Source of the DNA: Gigantopelta aegis
Taxonomy: Eukaryota > Mollusca > Gastropoda > Neomphalida > Peltospiridae
Assembly: GCF_016097555.1 (NCBI RefSeq)
Contig: NC_054702.1
Coordinates: 87,866,905-87,930,904, forward strand
Direction of reading: 5' to 3'
Length of the DNA stretch: 64,000 nucleotides
Made by a program: the position numbers and the translations under genes. Below the pieces are notes generated by a model. That model ran no database searches. It was not told the origin of the DNA and saw nothing but the letters and a program-made list of their open reading frames with translations. Shown here one piece after another: positions 11,916 through 25,500 of the stretch (within the stretch, counting starts at the first letter, position 1; every line of letters begins with the position of its first letter).

Positions 11916-14900
11916 AGGAGGAATGTAAATGAGAATGTTAAACTTTTAATTTTTGTTTATTTTTTGTTGTTGCTGTTGTTTTTGTTAGTGGTGGTGGTGG
12001 TGTTGCTTTTGCTAAACGAAAAAGTGGGGGGGGGGGGGGGGGGGGGGGGGAGAGACACTTATATAGATTGTACCCCTGTATTGAAGTGGGGGGACGCGTA
12101 CCCCCTGTCCCCCACCGATCTACGCCCATGCTTCTTAAACGTGCGTTTTAAAAAACTAGGGTATGTCGCTTTAACTTAATTATCCAATTTCACAATTTTG
12201 TTTTTAATAAATATTGTTTTACAGTTTAAAGATATTCGTAAGATGTTGATTGATCATTCATAGTTTTCCAATCTTACAGAGAGTACAATGTAAATATCTT
12301 ACCTTGTAGGTCTCATACACCTTGGGTAATGTGAAAATAGACACAACTCCTGAAAAAATAATAATAAAGTATTCATTTTTTGTAAGTGGGAAGGGAAAAG
12401 AATGTATACTGATGGAAAGAAATAAAGGATCACACAGATAGCAACAAGAAATAATGACTGCATCAAAAATCAATTGATATTGTCAGAAGTTGACTGGAAA
12501 CATATAGGCAGCACATTCAACACTACAGACATTCAGTCCCACATTACAACCTGGTATGAAATACAGACATTATTATTAAAATGTGAACCATAGCAATAAT
12601 TATTTATGACACATGGTCATTTGGTGAACACTAATTTGAAATGAACATAACAAATTAACAAATGCATACATATGTATTGTAACCTGAGGCAATAAATGAT
12701 CCACTTTTATCACAGCATATGCCTCGACATTTTGTGAATTCTAATTTCACATGTGACATGATTAGGAAATAAATGAAGATGTATAATGATGATGGTCAGG
12801 GTCATGAGGATTATTTGTACCAGGTCTGATTGAAAATGTACGCTGAACTTGAGGACAAGGCAAAAATCCGTAAGTCAATCATGTCACAGGAGCCATGTTA
12901 GATTTCAAATTGGGAGTGCAAAAGAACAAAGATCATGAGAGAATTATTTGTTTGAAGTTTGTTAAATCTGCACAGTGAAACCATACACAGGCCTGTGCTT
13001 ATAAAACTTTTAGAGTCCAGACTCAATCTCTAATGATGTCACACACATACAATTTGTATGGCGTTGTCATCATTACTGTCTCAGACTCGTAATTGTCTCG
13101 AATCTAGACTCTAAACATTTTATAAGCAGCAGGCCAGGAGTTTGAATTGGTGCAAACAATTAAAGAACATGGTTAGGGCCACGTGAGACAGAAAGAGATA
13201 AAATCGATAGTCCCCTGTGGTTAAACCATATACCAACAGGAATTTTTGCTTGAGCATATTATTAAGTATGTGAGAATTCATAATATTTGTAAGTTCATGA
13301 GATGAAAAAAATTAAATGATGGCCAGATTGAGAGAAATATTATGCATTGCAAAAACTGAGAATGTGTCGACTTACCTAGGATAATTAGGGTCATGCCGTT
13401 GAACCAAGACCCGACATAGGTCAGAACCCACAACAGCAGACCAAACTGAAAAATATAAACAAAGACAATATATATATTTTTTTTTGTCAAAAAAACCTCC
13501 TCTAAAAAGATTATTTTGTTATAATTCTTGGATTGGTTATGAAACTTGAAAAAAAAAAAGATGTTCATATTTCCTTCAACATCAAATTTGCACTATTGTT
13601 GACAATGCATATAACAAGAAAATTGGTATTCTAAAGGAAAATATACACACATTTTGACTTGTCAAAACAACTTTGATATATTGTCATGTAGAGAAGTTGG
13701 ACAAAAACTTTTCATTCAACTGCATGTCAAATGTTTAAATGCCCATTTATCTTTTACTGATGTATGCAAAAATGGCAAGCAATTTAAAAAGCAATATACC
13801 AATTACTTTATACTGAACAACTAAGAAACACAAATATTTCACAAACAATTTCAAGGTAAAACTAACTTTAATAAACTTTAAAAATGGGTTTCAAATATTA
13901 AAAAAAAAATTCTAATATACACAAAAATTAATAAATAAATTATACAAAACTAAATCAATATACACATTTCCTTCGTTGTTCACTATATTTGACCTCATGT
14001 TAATTTTGATAACTTTACCTTGATGGAATCTACGAGATCTTCAATAAGGAAGAGTCGTCTGAGCTCCTTGGCAGTACAGTTCACGTGTTTGAGAATGTTC
14101 TGAACGGCCTTCTGCACCTTGTCTTCCGGCAAGTCTATCTCCATTTCAAGGAATTTTCTGAATAATAAAAGTCAATTTATTTTACTGTGAATTTGGCCTT
14201 TAACCTTCTGACTACCACAGGCGAGATAATTTGCCTGAAGTCACGCCAGTCGACATATTGTACACTGTATACAGTGCATTCCCCAATTTGTATTTCCCGC
14301 CGTTTTGCACACAACATTCACCGACATACTTATCCATATTATCCAAATATTATTTTTATGAATAACAAGCTAGGACCATATCAAAACGTTTGAAACGTAA
14401 CTAAAAGGAGACAACAAAATGACATCATTTTCTGAGGAAGCCACATTAAGTTATGACGTCGCTTCACAAAATTACGTCATTCATGGTGCATGTGAAATCA
14501 TTATGATACATGTGGGTCATACTAATTATATTTTCCTGAATATCTTGAACTATGTGGATAATACAGCATAGGTATCCCCTAATTCTTCTATAGCATGCCT
14601 CTGAAAATTGTGAGAACCAGTGTTCTCGCTGCTCCATTTAAGCGGGGCGACCCGCCCCACTATTCCATTTTGCCGCCCTCCTTTATTTTTGAGCGCACTC
14701 CTTTATTTTTGAGCGCCCCTCTTTATTTTCCAGCACCTATCTCCGCTATTTCCAAATGCACACTTTTTTCCACACAAAAAACGATCAGTCTGCACACTGG
14801 ACATCAAAGGAAACAAGCCGCGTGCCGCGTTGTGTACGAAAAAGCAATTGACGAAACATTTATGACAGTTACCGTAACGTAATTTAACAGTATTTTTAAC

Positions 14901-15655
14901 AGCCTCTATTTTGTCCAATATCTGTATCCATCTGTTTGATAGACACAATAAAAGTTATATTTTATGTAAGCAATGAAAACATTTTATTTTTTACGGATTC
15001 GGCAATCTCCGATTGAAAAAAACCCTCTTATTTGGTGCCAAATTTGTCACGTGATCAGAACGGTAATTCAGTCTTTTGTTTCCACTAACTATCGTTTGAT
15101 ATTTTGTCCTCAGTTGCAGATATAATTGGTTGAAACTGATGATTTTTACTTTCTGTTATTCTGTTTATTCAGCAGTTCTTTATAAAATATTGTAAACTTT
15201 TCATTTTGAGGGGATATGAACACTTATAAAAACAACGGAAGTGGTAGTGTTTATCATTAAAATCATTTATCTTGAGTGCCAAATAATATATACACCGCCT
15301 TTACAAAAACAAAACTACTTTTTATCAGCTGGCGATAATATTTTATCACAGCGATCGATTCATTCGATGAAGATTGAAATAACAAAAATGTATCTGACAT
15401 TAGGAGATCACTTTACAAACATCTTTATTGTTTTTCGTATATCTTGAAATCTTTATTAAAATAATAATATTAAAACTTTGATCGGTCCAGCAAAACCGGA
15501 ACTGTCCGTGAATGTCAGACCGATATCATTTTCGGTTCAATTAAAAGACAAGTTTTTTTATAAACCCCATTGCACTTTTTTTGTAGACAAAATAAGGAGT
15601 ATGTCTTTTCTCAAAGTCTACCAACACACAACAATATGATAACCAAACTACCCCC

Positions 15656-15686
<31 letters not shown>

Positions 15687-18600
15687 GCTTTTCGTTTTTT
15701 TGTGGGTTTTTGAGGGTGTGGTGCCAACCGGCCGCCCTCCTTTAATTTTCACCCAGCGAGAACACTGAGAACGATTGTTTCGTTCGTGCAAATCTAATTT
15801 TGCATAACCTACTTTGTGTACCCGCGAAATTTGGATCACTATTTCCTTGGATATAACCAATTATGCAAAAAGGAAATGGGTTACCTGGATTTATTTCTGA
15901 GTAACCGATAAATGGTCACGCAGATTTTCAATTCTCAGAGGCCTGCAAAGCAAACTGAGAAATGTGACACTCACTTAAAAGGATGTCCTTCGCCAGTTTT
16001 CTGCACTGCGCTCATGATGTTCTTGTAGACTCTGAAGGTGAGCGTGACGGTCAGCATGGCCAGGGACAGGTAGGCGAGGACACTGAGCAGTGAGCAGTAC
16101 GCCAGGGACAGCAAGATGAATATCATACTCCCAAAGACCATTCCAGTTTTACGCACATCTCGCCAGTAGATCAGCTCCAAAACTGAAATACAGCAGGTTT
16201 TAATTAATAAATATACTGCTAAGACATGTACATTTTAATAGAAGTCGTGATAATTTGTGTTACTATGATACACTTGTTTATGCTCCAAAACTGAAATACA
16301 GCAGGTTTTAATTAATAAATATACTGCTAAGACATGTACATTTTAATAGAAGTCGTGATAAGCTGTGTTAATATCTGTGTTCTAAATAAGCACTTGTCCG
16401 TTTGTCCCGACAAGTGAAAATGTGCTTGGATAAAACATTTTTACTCCATGGTTGTCCTATGGACAAGTAAAACATTCTCAATGCAATTTTATTTTGAGCA
16501 GTAAAAAACAGGATAAACAATTTTTAATCCATGGTTGTCCTATGGACAAGTAAAACATTCTCAATGCAATTTCATTTTGAGCAGTACAAAATACTGTCCT
16601 TACACTTGAAGGAACCAAAGTATTTATTTGGACAAGTGAAATTATTGGAAGACAAGTAGATTTCTAGATATACTTGTCCGGTGGACTAGTGAACATTTTT
16701 GCTTATTTCTATCGCTGAATATGATACACTTTTTAATGACCAATAATTATCTTAGTGAAACGTTTTGTTACCAACTGTTAAAAAATAAGGATATATTTAT
16801 CAGTTACAGATATAATCTGCTAGTGTTCAAACTACGTTGCCGAAGTTCTGGTTCATTGACAAATTTTACCCATTTTATAAGATGTAATTATTGGTGTGTC
16901 CCCTATCACATGGAAGATGTAAACTGCCATTCACCTTTTTACACAAGTTGAATACGCCAAATTTTTAAACCTTTTAAATATTTTTTTCTGCTTTCTTTAA
17001 CTATATTAAATATACATTGAACAGTCCCTTTTCAGGATCCAATTCTGCAAAAACTCTCTAAATAGGATCTACACACCCTTGCAATTGCAGGGGTTGTAAT
17101 AATATAACAGATATTAAAATGAACTTTCTACCCACTAGGCTGCTCTTTCTATTCCAATATAAAAATACTGCTGATAATGATACCTCATTTCATTTTCTAT
17201 GTTCATAACACAATAAAATAAATTTAAAATGTCCTGGCTGGTGTTATTTGTAGTATTTTTAAACACGAAAAACCCATGTTTTGCAAGCCACTTATGGTAT
17301 AAACCATGAGTCATATATATACTGGTGTTTTGCATGCATTTTAATTATTAATCTGATCAATTATAAATCTAGAAGAATCCGTAAGCTGATTGGCAGAAGT
17401 CCATATTCACATTTAATATTAATTTTAGTCTGGTATGTACTTTATTACGTGCAGAATGCCACAATAACATTCACGGTACAATTATTAACAGCCAAAAACT
17501 TGGATAAAATTTAAAGAAGAACTTTTTATCAAATGAATTTTAAAAAGCCAGTCCAAGTGCAGGAAAACATCTGAATGAAAAAAAACGTTCATACTTTAGA
17601 CAGTCACATTTAATTGTCGTTTCAGCTAAATACATTGTCAAATTTTTCATTTTTTCTGCCCACTGGCTGACATAGGAGGGAGATCAAAGATTAAATTCAT
17701 TTGGCCAATTCATCAATCCGTGACACAACTGGAGATTTGTCTATTTGTCTATATGCAATATTAGAAACTGTATAGGATTACATTTCCTATTGTTCTTTGT
17801 GATGTGTAATGTGTACCGTGTACTTTCCTGAACACTTTGGCTATCACATATTTGTGCCACCTTGTACCTATTTACACACAGATGCCATTCAATTTGGTGG
17901 ATCTATCTACAAGCAGGTTTAACTACTTGCCATTAAAAAAAAGCTAGTAAAATTGAAGACTTTTCCATGCTTTTAAATCCATCAGACATGGTTCAAATCA
18001 CACTGCAAAACCATTGCTGTGCTCTAACTAAATATTTACACCGACTGCACTACAGTGTAACTAAATATACATGCAGTTAGGACTACATGAATCATGGTAA
18101 CACATCACAAGTGAACCAATGCCAACCATTTTTCTAACGCTCTGCCAACTCCCATTTCTAGCATTGTGGGGTATATGACGTCTGTGTTCAAATATCCATA
18201 CATCTGCTTTATTATACACTCTACAGGGTTTCATAATAAGAGACTGGTACACTAGTATCTGTATAATTATACAACCCTGTCCAGCTACCTAGCAAGTGGG
18301 TTCCCCACTGTTCAGCTGCTGCAGAATAGTAAACAGGTCTATCATTAGCATATTTATGACTAACATGGGATCAATAATTGTCAAGGCTATGGTTGGTAAG
18401 AGGTATTTTTAGATGGAACGTTATACAATAAAGGTTACAGCAACAGTGTTTACACAACCACGGTACCTGTACATATATGTGTGTGCATGTTAACCATGTT
18501 ATTTAAATTAACGTTTAACAATTTTTATAATTATTGTTATCATTATAAAAAATTTAATTAAAATTTGGTGGTAAAGGAATACAAATGAAAAAGGCACACA

Positions 18601-19472
18601 AAGGTACATGCCAGTTTTGTTCAGATATGCATATTAGCATTCAACTTTTATATCCCTGTTATCAAAAAATGACAACTCAAATGCATGCGATAGTTGTGTA
18701 CATTTGACTAAAGTCACAAGTTATTTAGCATGCACATCAAAAGGTGCAAGCCTTTACTGTTTACATTTGCAGACATTTATCTTTGAATGTCAAGAGTGAA
18801 AAGATAGATCTCGTAATTGAAAACAGTTTAGTCTTGCAAGTAAGAACAAAGGAAATAGGCTCATCAAGTTGTGCACTGCTATTTGTTGTAAAGGTTAAAC
18901 TTAACACGTGTTTTGTCCAAAAAAATAAAATTGCTTCGTAACATTCTAACCACAACATTAAAATTATTTGTGGCAATTTAAATTGTAAGAAAGTTTTTAA
19001 TTTTTGAACTAAAATTACTTATGCAATGTTAATTACTTTTACAGTGTTAATTATGATATCTGCATTTAATTTTAAAGATATTTAACTTACATACAAATGT
19101 AAGGTTTTATATTGTTACAGGTTAAATGGTATTTTAGTATTTTTCAACACCAAACAAAAATGCATGTAAAATAATAATGAATAACTACATTTTATTTCAT
19201 GCTATTATTATTTTTTGTCCATGTAACATGTACACCGTATGTCATAAAGTAAAATTTTGCATACTTCTAAAACCCAAAGTCATGGTTTTAACATTTAAAA
19301 AATTCAGAAAAATCCAAAGGCAAAAAAATAAATTATTAATTAGCTCTACATTATTAAAAAAAAAAAAAAAAAAACAACAACTTTAAGAGTCTTTTTATAT
19401 AGCTTTGCATCATACCTCTTATTAGTTCCCCCATCAAAAAAAAAACCACTATTGAATTTTTTTTTAATATTA

Positions 19473-19505
<33 letters not shown>

Positions 19506-22500
19506 TAATAGACTACTTTAATTTTTACAGATTTCTAGATGTATTTGTACACTGGACTAAAGTACTAATCAAAATTATACCCAGGTGATTTTCCAGTCTT
19601 ATATATTATTTATGAAAATCCCTGGAATAAAAACCATAAAAATATGTCAGTATTATCATGACCTGTTACGGTATTCAAACAACCGGTACAAAAAATGATT
19701 ATAAATGACCTGTTGTAGATAGAAATATGAGATGTATTTACAATTTTACTGCAAAACATATGTAATTTGAAACAGACTATAACACCCAAGTTGCTATTGA
19801 TAGTACCTGTCCTTTCCAATACAATGAAGTTCAATATACTGCTTTGTCAGATTAAGATTTGAACAAATTATTTATTAGCACATTGATTATAGGTCTATGG
19901 ATACAACAGAAGTCATTTTTTGTTAGCAAATTTATATAATTATTTTAGTTATTTGATTTAATATGCTGGACTGCTATGTATTCTTACACTTAGTACTTGT
20001 GATTTCACCTGTCAGGCCCCTGTGTGTGCTGTAACCTCACTGTGGTGCAGGGGTGTAACATTCTCTTTGAGAATGGCCAATACAGCACAAAATTGAAGTT
20101 TTGAGTAAAATTCAGTATCTGTAAAATTCTGTGATATTTGTGTTTTTGCACAGTTCTTTACACTGTTTTTGTTTAAGTCTTGAATTTTTATATTGATGTT
20201 GATCATCACTTTATTTATTTGCATTACCATAGTTTGACACCCAATAGCCGATGTATTTTTCATGCTGGGGTGTCGTTAAACATTCATACATTCATACATT
20301 CATTCATTCATTCATTCATTCATTATTTGTTTGCATTACCACAGTTTGACACCCAATAGCCGATGTATTTTTCGTGCTGGGGTGTCGTTAAACATTCATT
20401 CATTCATCGTCATTATCACCTGTCAGGTGAAATCAATATCAACCTGGGTGTTATAGTATGTTTCAAATTACATATGTTTTGCAGTAAAATTGTAAATACA
20501 TCTCATATTTCTATCTATAAAAGGTCATTTATTGTCATTTTTTGTACCGGTTATTTGAATACCATAACAGGCCATAATAATACTGACACATTTTTATGGT
20601 TTTTATTCCAGGGATTTTCATAAATAATATTTAAGACTGGAAAATCACCTGGGTATAATTTTGATTAGTACTTTAGTAAGGGGCTGTCCACAATTTTCAA
20701 CATTTTCACGAGCATACAAACCGTAAGCGCGGGGGGTGTGGTGGTAAAGGGGCCAGCGTAAACTTTTTTTTAAAATGAAAAATGTTGATCAACATTTTTC
20801 ATTTGGGGATGTACACTTTTAGGGGAGAGGGGGTGGTCAAAAGTGTACGGTTTGTCGAAAATTATGGACGGTCCCTAACATTGTTTTGCTTATTTCTATC
20901 ACTGATATACATATACATTTGTCCTTAGACTACATATATTTAAAAAATAATAATTAAAGTAATAATATTGTTCATAATTTATAAACCGAGTAAGATTACA
21001 CAAACTGAGCAGAGATTATAATTAATCAAACAGTTGAGTACATGTCAGCAAAAAAATAAAATGTACACACATGTATTGAGACCTTTTATTTATACAGTGT
21101 CCTAATTATTATTTTAATACGAAGATCATGATAACTGTTCCTAGTGACTCTTTAACTTATGACCTTCGCATGAACTAGGACAGTGACTGGTCACACTGTG
21201 CCCTGCCTGAGGTGTTAATATAATAAGATTCTATTTTTATGATCTAATTTATCAATCCTATAAATAACTGACTGAATAGAATGCATTGCAGTGGTCTTAC
21301 CTGTCTATAAATAAGACCCATCTATAAATAAGACCGTATGTCCTAATAAATGTAAGTGGTCTACAAATAACTAAATAAAATGTGTTGAGTGTGTCGTTAA
21401 ATAAAACATTTTCTTCCTTCCTTGTAAAATTTAATAAATACTATACCACCCTGTCTCCTATGTTAGATAGGTTTCAGGACAAATCAAGTAATTACAATAC
21501 AGTTTACTGTATGCTGATTTTTTGTTGTGGGATCTCCAAGTTTTTGGTTGTAGCAGTGCAAAATAAAGAATCATGAATTTAATTGTTTAATTCGCACAAT
21601 CCAATCTAAAACTTTGTATCAAGAGTATTTATAAACTTGACTTATAAAATACCAATCAGCATGGGTAGGGAATGTTGAAACATTTTACATTAGTTTAAAG
21701 CCGCACACCCTAGTTCCATCCAGCGAAAATAAATTATAATTTGGTTAATCTACAAAACTGTAACACACTTAGATCACGTTTTTATCAAATGGAGTGAAAA
21801 AGCGGTTTATATCGATAAATACCATGGGAATCCCCATGTCCCAATTGCTTGAAATAATTTTGAAAGTTAGTATTCTGATGTCACCGGTAGAAGCACAACA
21901 ATGCCTACGTCACGACAAATTTCACAGACTTGGGGTGCGTTCGTTTCACCTCTCCTGGACATGTTCCAATTGTTCTGTCCTGGTTGTATCCCCTCTCCAG
22001 ATATCGTAAGACTTAGCAAAATTATTGGTTTTAAGGGTTTGTAACGTTTTGTATTGAGACACTTACTTGTCTGAACTTTATTGTTACTGAAAATGTTCAC
22101 GAACTGTGAAGAAAAATCTCACAAATGAACAACAACAAATCGGATGTTGATTGCGCGAACCGTGCACGAGAAAACAAACCGAACCAAAATGATAACGGTC
22201 ACGTGATATACCAACGTCTGTGACATTAAAAATAGATTGGACCTCGCTTGCTTAACGGTTTTTTCTCGACAACACGTTTTGTGAAAAAAATGCAAAAAAT
22301 GCATTTCGTGGTTTTACAAACATCAGGATTACCAAAAAGCACATCAGGTGAATGGAAATGTGTATTCTAAATAATAAAATGTAAGTAAAGTGCAATTTTA
22401 TTTGTGAAAAATGGGGTTTAATAGCGAAAAACAACGCCGTAATGGTTAACAAATAAACGTAACTAGGGTGTGTCCCTTTAAAACTTGCTAAATATAACAA

Positions 22501-25500
22501 GGTCAAAGTAAAAGATGTTGTTTTTTCCACAACAGGCAGATACAAAATTTAATCTGCATTAAATAGTATTAACTGTAATACAGACAGCCCTTGAAATAAG
22601 TCACGACCAATAAATCAGGTCATGTATCGATTATGTCTTTATCAAGTTCTTGTTTACAATGCATAATTTTTACAATTTTCTTAGATAATGGGGCTTACTG
22701 CAACTCATAATACCAAATCAAAATAATGTTTTTAGTTACATTTATCATATGGTCTAAAAATCCTTAATGGCACCATTTAATTGCATTAGCATCTCATGGG
22801 AATTAAATGGGTCTTATTAACAGATCTGTCAACCTTTAGTCAAGAGAAAGCAGGTGGTGTGTGTTGAAAAAGCAGGAGATTTTGTCAAAAAACAGGAGAT
22901 TTTTTAACTTCACACAATTTAACCCAAAATCGCAAGGTTGTTGTAAACATTATTACAATAAGTTATATGAACACTACATAATGTCATATATACTTGTTAA
23001 CCTTAGATCTTGGCTTTAAAAAATAAATAAAAAAATGTGTGTATATATTTCTTTTTAAAGTTTAAATATTGTTATGATTTAATAAATATTTTTTTAAAAC
23101 ATCTCTTTTATCCAAAAATGTTAAGAACATTAACAAGAAATTAAAAAAATTAATTAGTACATTTACAGCATTACACTTACAGGTTACGTTACATCATCAT
23201 TTGTGGCTAGTGTACCCAAATTGAAGTACCCAAGACAAATTTATATAAATCTTATAAATTAATATTCAGTTTTTACTATAATGAGGAACAGTGGCGTGGT
23301 ACTTATTTAAAATCATTATAATGATGCAATAAACATTGTATTCCCATTAATCATAAGTAAAACCTCATTACGGACATTGTGTGAAATATACCGGAATTAT
23401 ACCCATTTTCGTGGATAACTTTATATCAAACACATTTATTAATTGTAAAAAAAAAATCTATTGAAGTATACCCTTGTTACCAACATTTTACTGCACAAAC
23501 ATACAAAATTAACTGACACAAGTATGTTTATATAATGTAGCTAATTGGTCTTTTCTTTGTCTTATGACATGTGATTTTAACATTGTGTGTATTGCTGTCA
23601 ACTCTGGGCCAGAGTCTGGCACTTCAGATCTGTCATAGCTACTTCCTTTATGTTATTTTGGCAAAAGGGGATCGATATTTTTTTTATGCCTACAAAAATG
23701 TCATTTAACAGGAGAAATTGTCTCCTGCACAGGTTGTGAGGAGATTTGATGAAATACCAGGAGACTCCTGCTGAATCCAGGAGGGCTGACAGGTCTGCTT
23801 ATTAAACATAAATAAAAAGGCATGACATTTACTGATCGAAAAATTTGATATTAAGTATGATCAAACTGGTTATGACTGAGAAATATCACGTAACTTGTTA
23901 ATCGATTACTTTGACTACTGCTTATTTTCAGGCCATAGTAAACTGAAATCTCACTGCCACCACTGAGGATACACGTCAACTAGCCTGTATGGGGTGGGAT
24001 GTATCTTTAATTATTTCCTCACAGACAGAACAGCACCCACTGGATTGAAAATTAACCCAATGGGTCTAGTAACAGGGACGATCATATGTCAACTACCACA
24101 CCTCAACCAAATGCTACGCTACTGAACCACATCCCAGAATCCACAACATGCAAATACTGGAAACCCAGGCATAAAACAGTACCACAAGACACATCTGGAA
24201 TGTTGAGTGAACTCAGCACTAATACCACATAACTTTTAGGCAGAGGTAGTATCATTATTTCTAAAGGGCAAAGGCCGAAGAAGAAAATTTCTTTTCCATT
24301 AATCAATACCTGGGTGTAAAGAGCAAGCTATATCCTCTTCCATTGTTAGGTTATGTATCAAATCAGCAAGCCATATGCCTGATTTCTAACACATGGCCTA
24401 TTCCCAGGGATATAAATATAAATGCATAAGGCAGAAGCTGTCCGTTAAAGCTATAGAACACAGTTTTAACTACAGGCTATATTCATATCTTACATAGAGC
24501 TCAAAAGTTTGACACAGTTTCACAACTGCATTAACTTATCTAAATGACTGTCATGTGATATTTTGTAACTATTGAAATTTAAAATTCAAAACTTTTAAAA
24601 ACATTTGGTAGACAGGGATTTGACAGTTACAAATGTGATTACCAAAAAAAAAAAAAAAAATTAAAAATTAAAAATTATTTATGTATCTGTATTTTCCTTT
24701 AAATTGTCCACAAATCCATTGTAAATTAATGTATAAAAAATTTAATATAATGCATTGAACAATTAAATCACTACCGTAATTAATATGACAGTTTGAGAAA
24801 ACAGAGTAGTTTTATTTTTAATTCTGAATATATCAATGTTAAGTTATGTATACAGGGTTCATAGCCTTAAAGACCCAACAAATTCAAGACTTCCAAAGAC
24901 TTTTACCTGCCATTTCCAAAGACTTTTACACAGCAGTCAAAGACAATAGAATGTGATAAAAATACCAAAGCAGTTAGTTTACGTTGCTGTCCATGGCAAA
25001 AAATTGCAGCTTTTTTTACATGCATCATGACAGATTAAACCTTGTAACTGGAAAATATCAAATGCATGCAGCTGTAAAAGATATCAGCATTGCTTTGGCT
25101 TTTATTACAATTCAAAGACATAAAAAAAATATATTCAAATTCAAAGACTTTCAAGGAATATCTAAATTTAATTATTTAGAATGGTTCATTTCTTATCGTT
25201 TTAAAAAATCATGAACAAAAACTTCTTTTTTCTGTTTTTTTTTTTTTTTTTTTTTTTTTTGCAGTTCACAAGTTCATTCTGGTTCAATGATTTGTTTTTA
25301 TAAAATATATCAAGTACAGTAAAAATCCATTACAAATAGTCATTATTGTTATTTGTGATTTCTATTAGAATACTAAAGGGAATTGCAGAAAACAGCTTTT
25401 CAGAAACATGTATGATACACCAATTGAATTTTACTACAGTAAAGTACTTATAACGAACCTGCTTAGAACAAACTACTGGACTGAACGAACTGATCGCAAA

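Noticed and set aside
11874..12179. 101-codon plus-strand and 63-codon minus-strand frames
   Set aside because: Translations of the GA run, G tract and T-rich stretch inside a MITE.
19610..20623. Two similar proteins ([19 protein letters not shown]) on opposite strands
   Set aside because: They are the two inverted arms of one transposon; stops and lack of motifs argue against a gene pair.
22067..22103. Possible alternative first exon for a short reticulon isoform (ends CAGACAA|GTAAGT, phase 1 in one frame)
   Set aside because: The only frame giving the right phase has GTG rather than ATG and an in-frame TGA upstream; as an internal exon its 37-base length breaks the frame. It also lies inside a repeated MITE (21695-22481).
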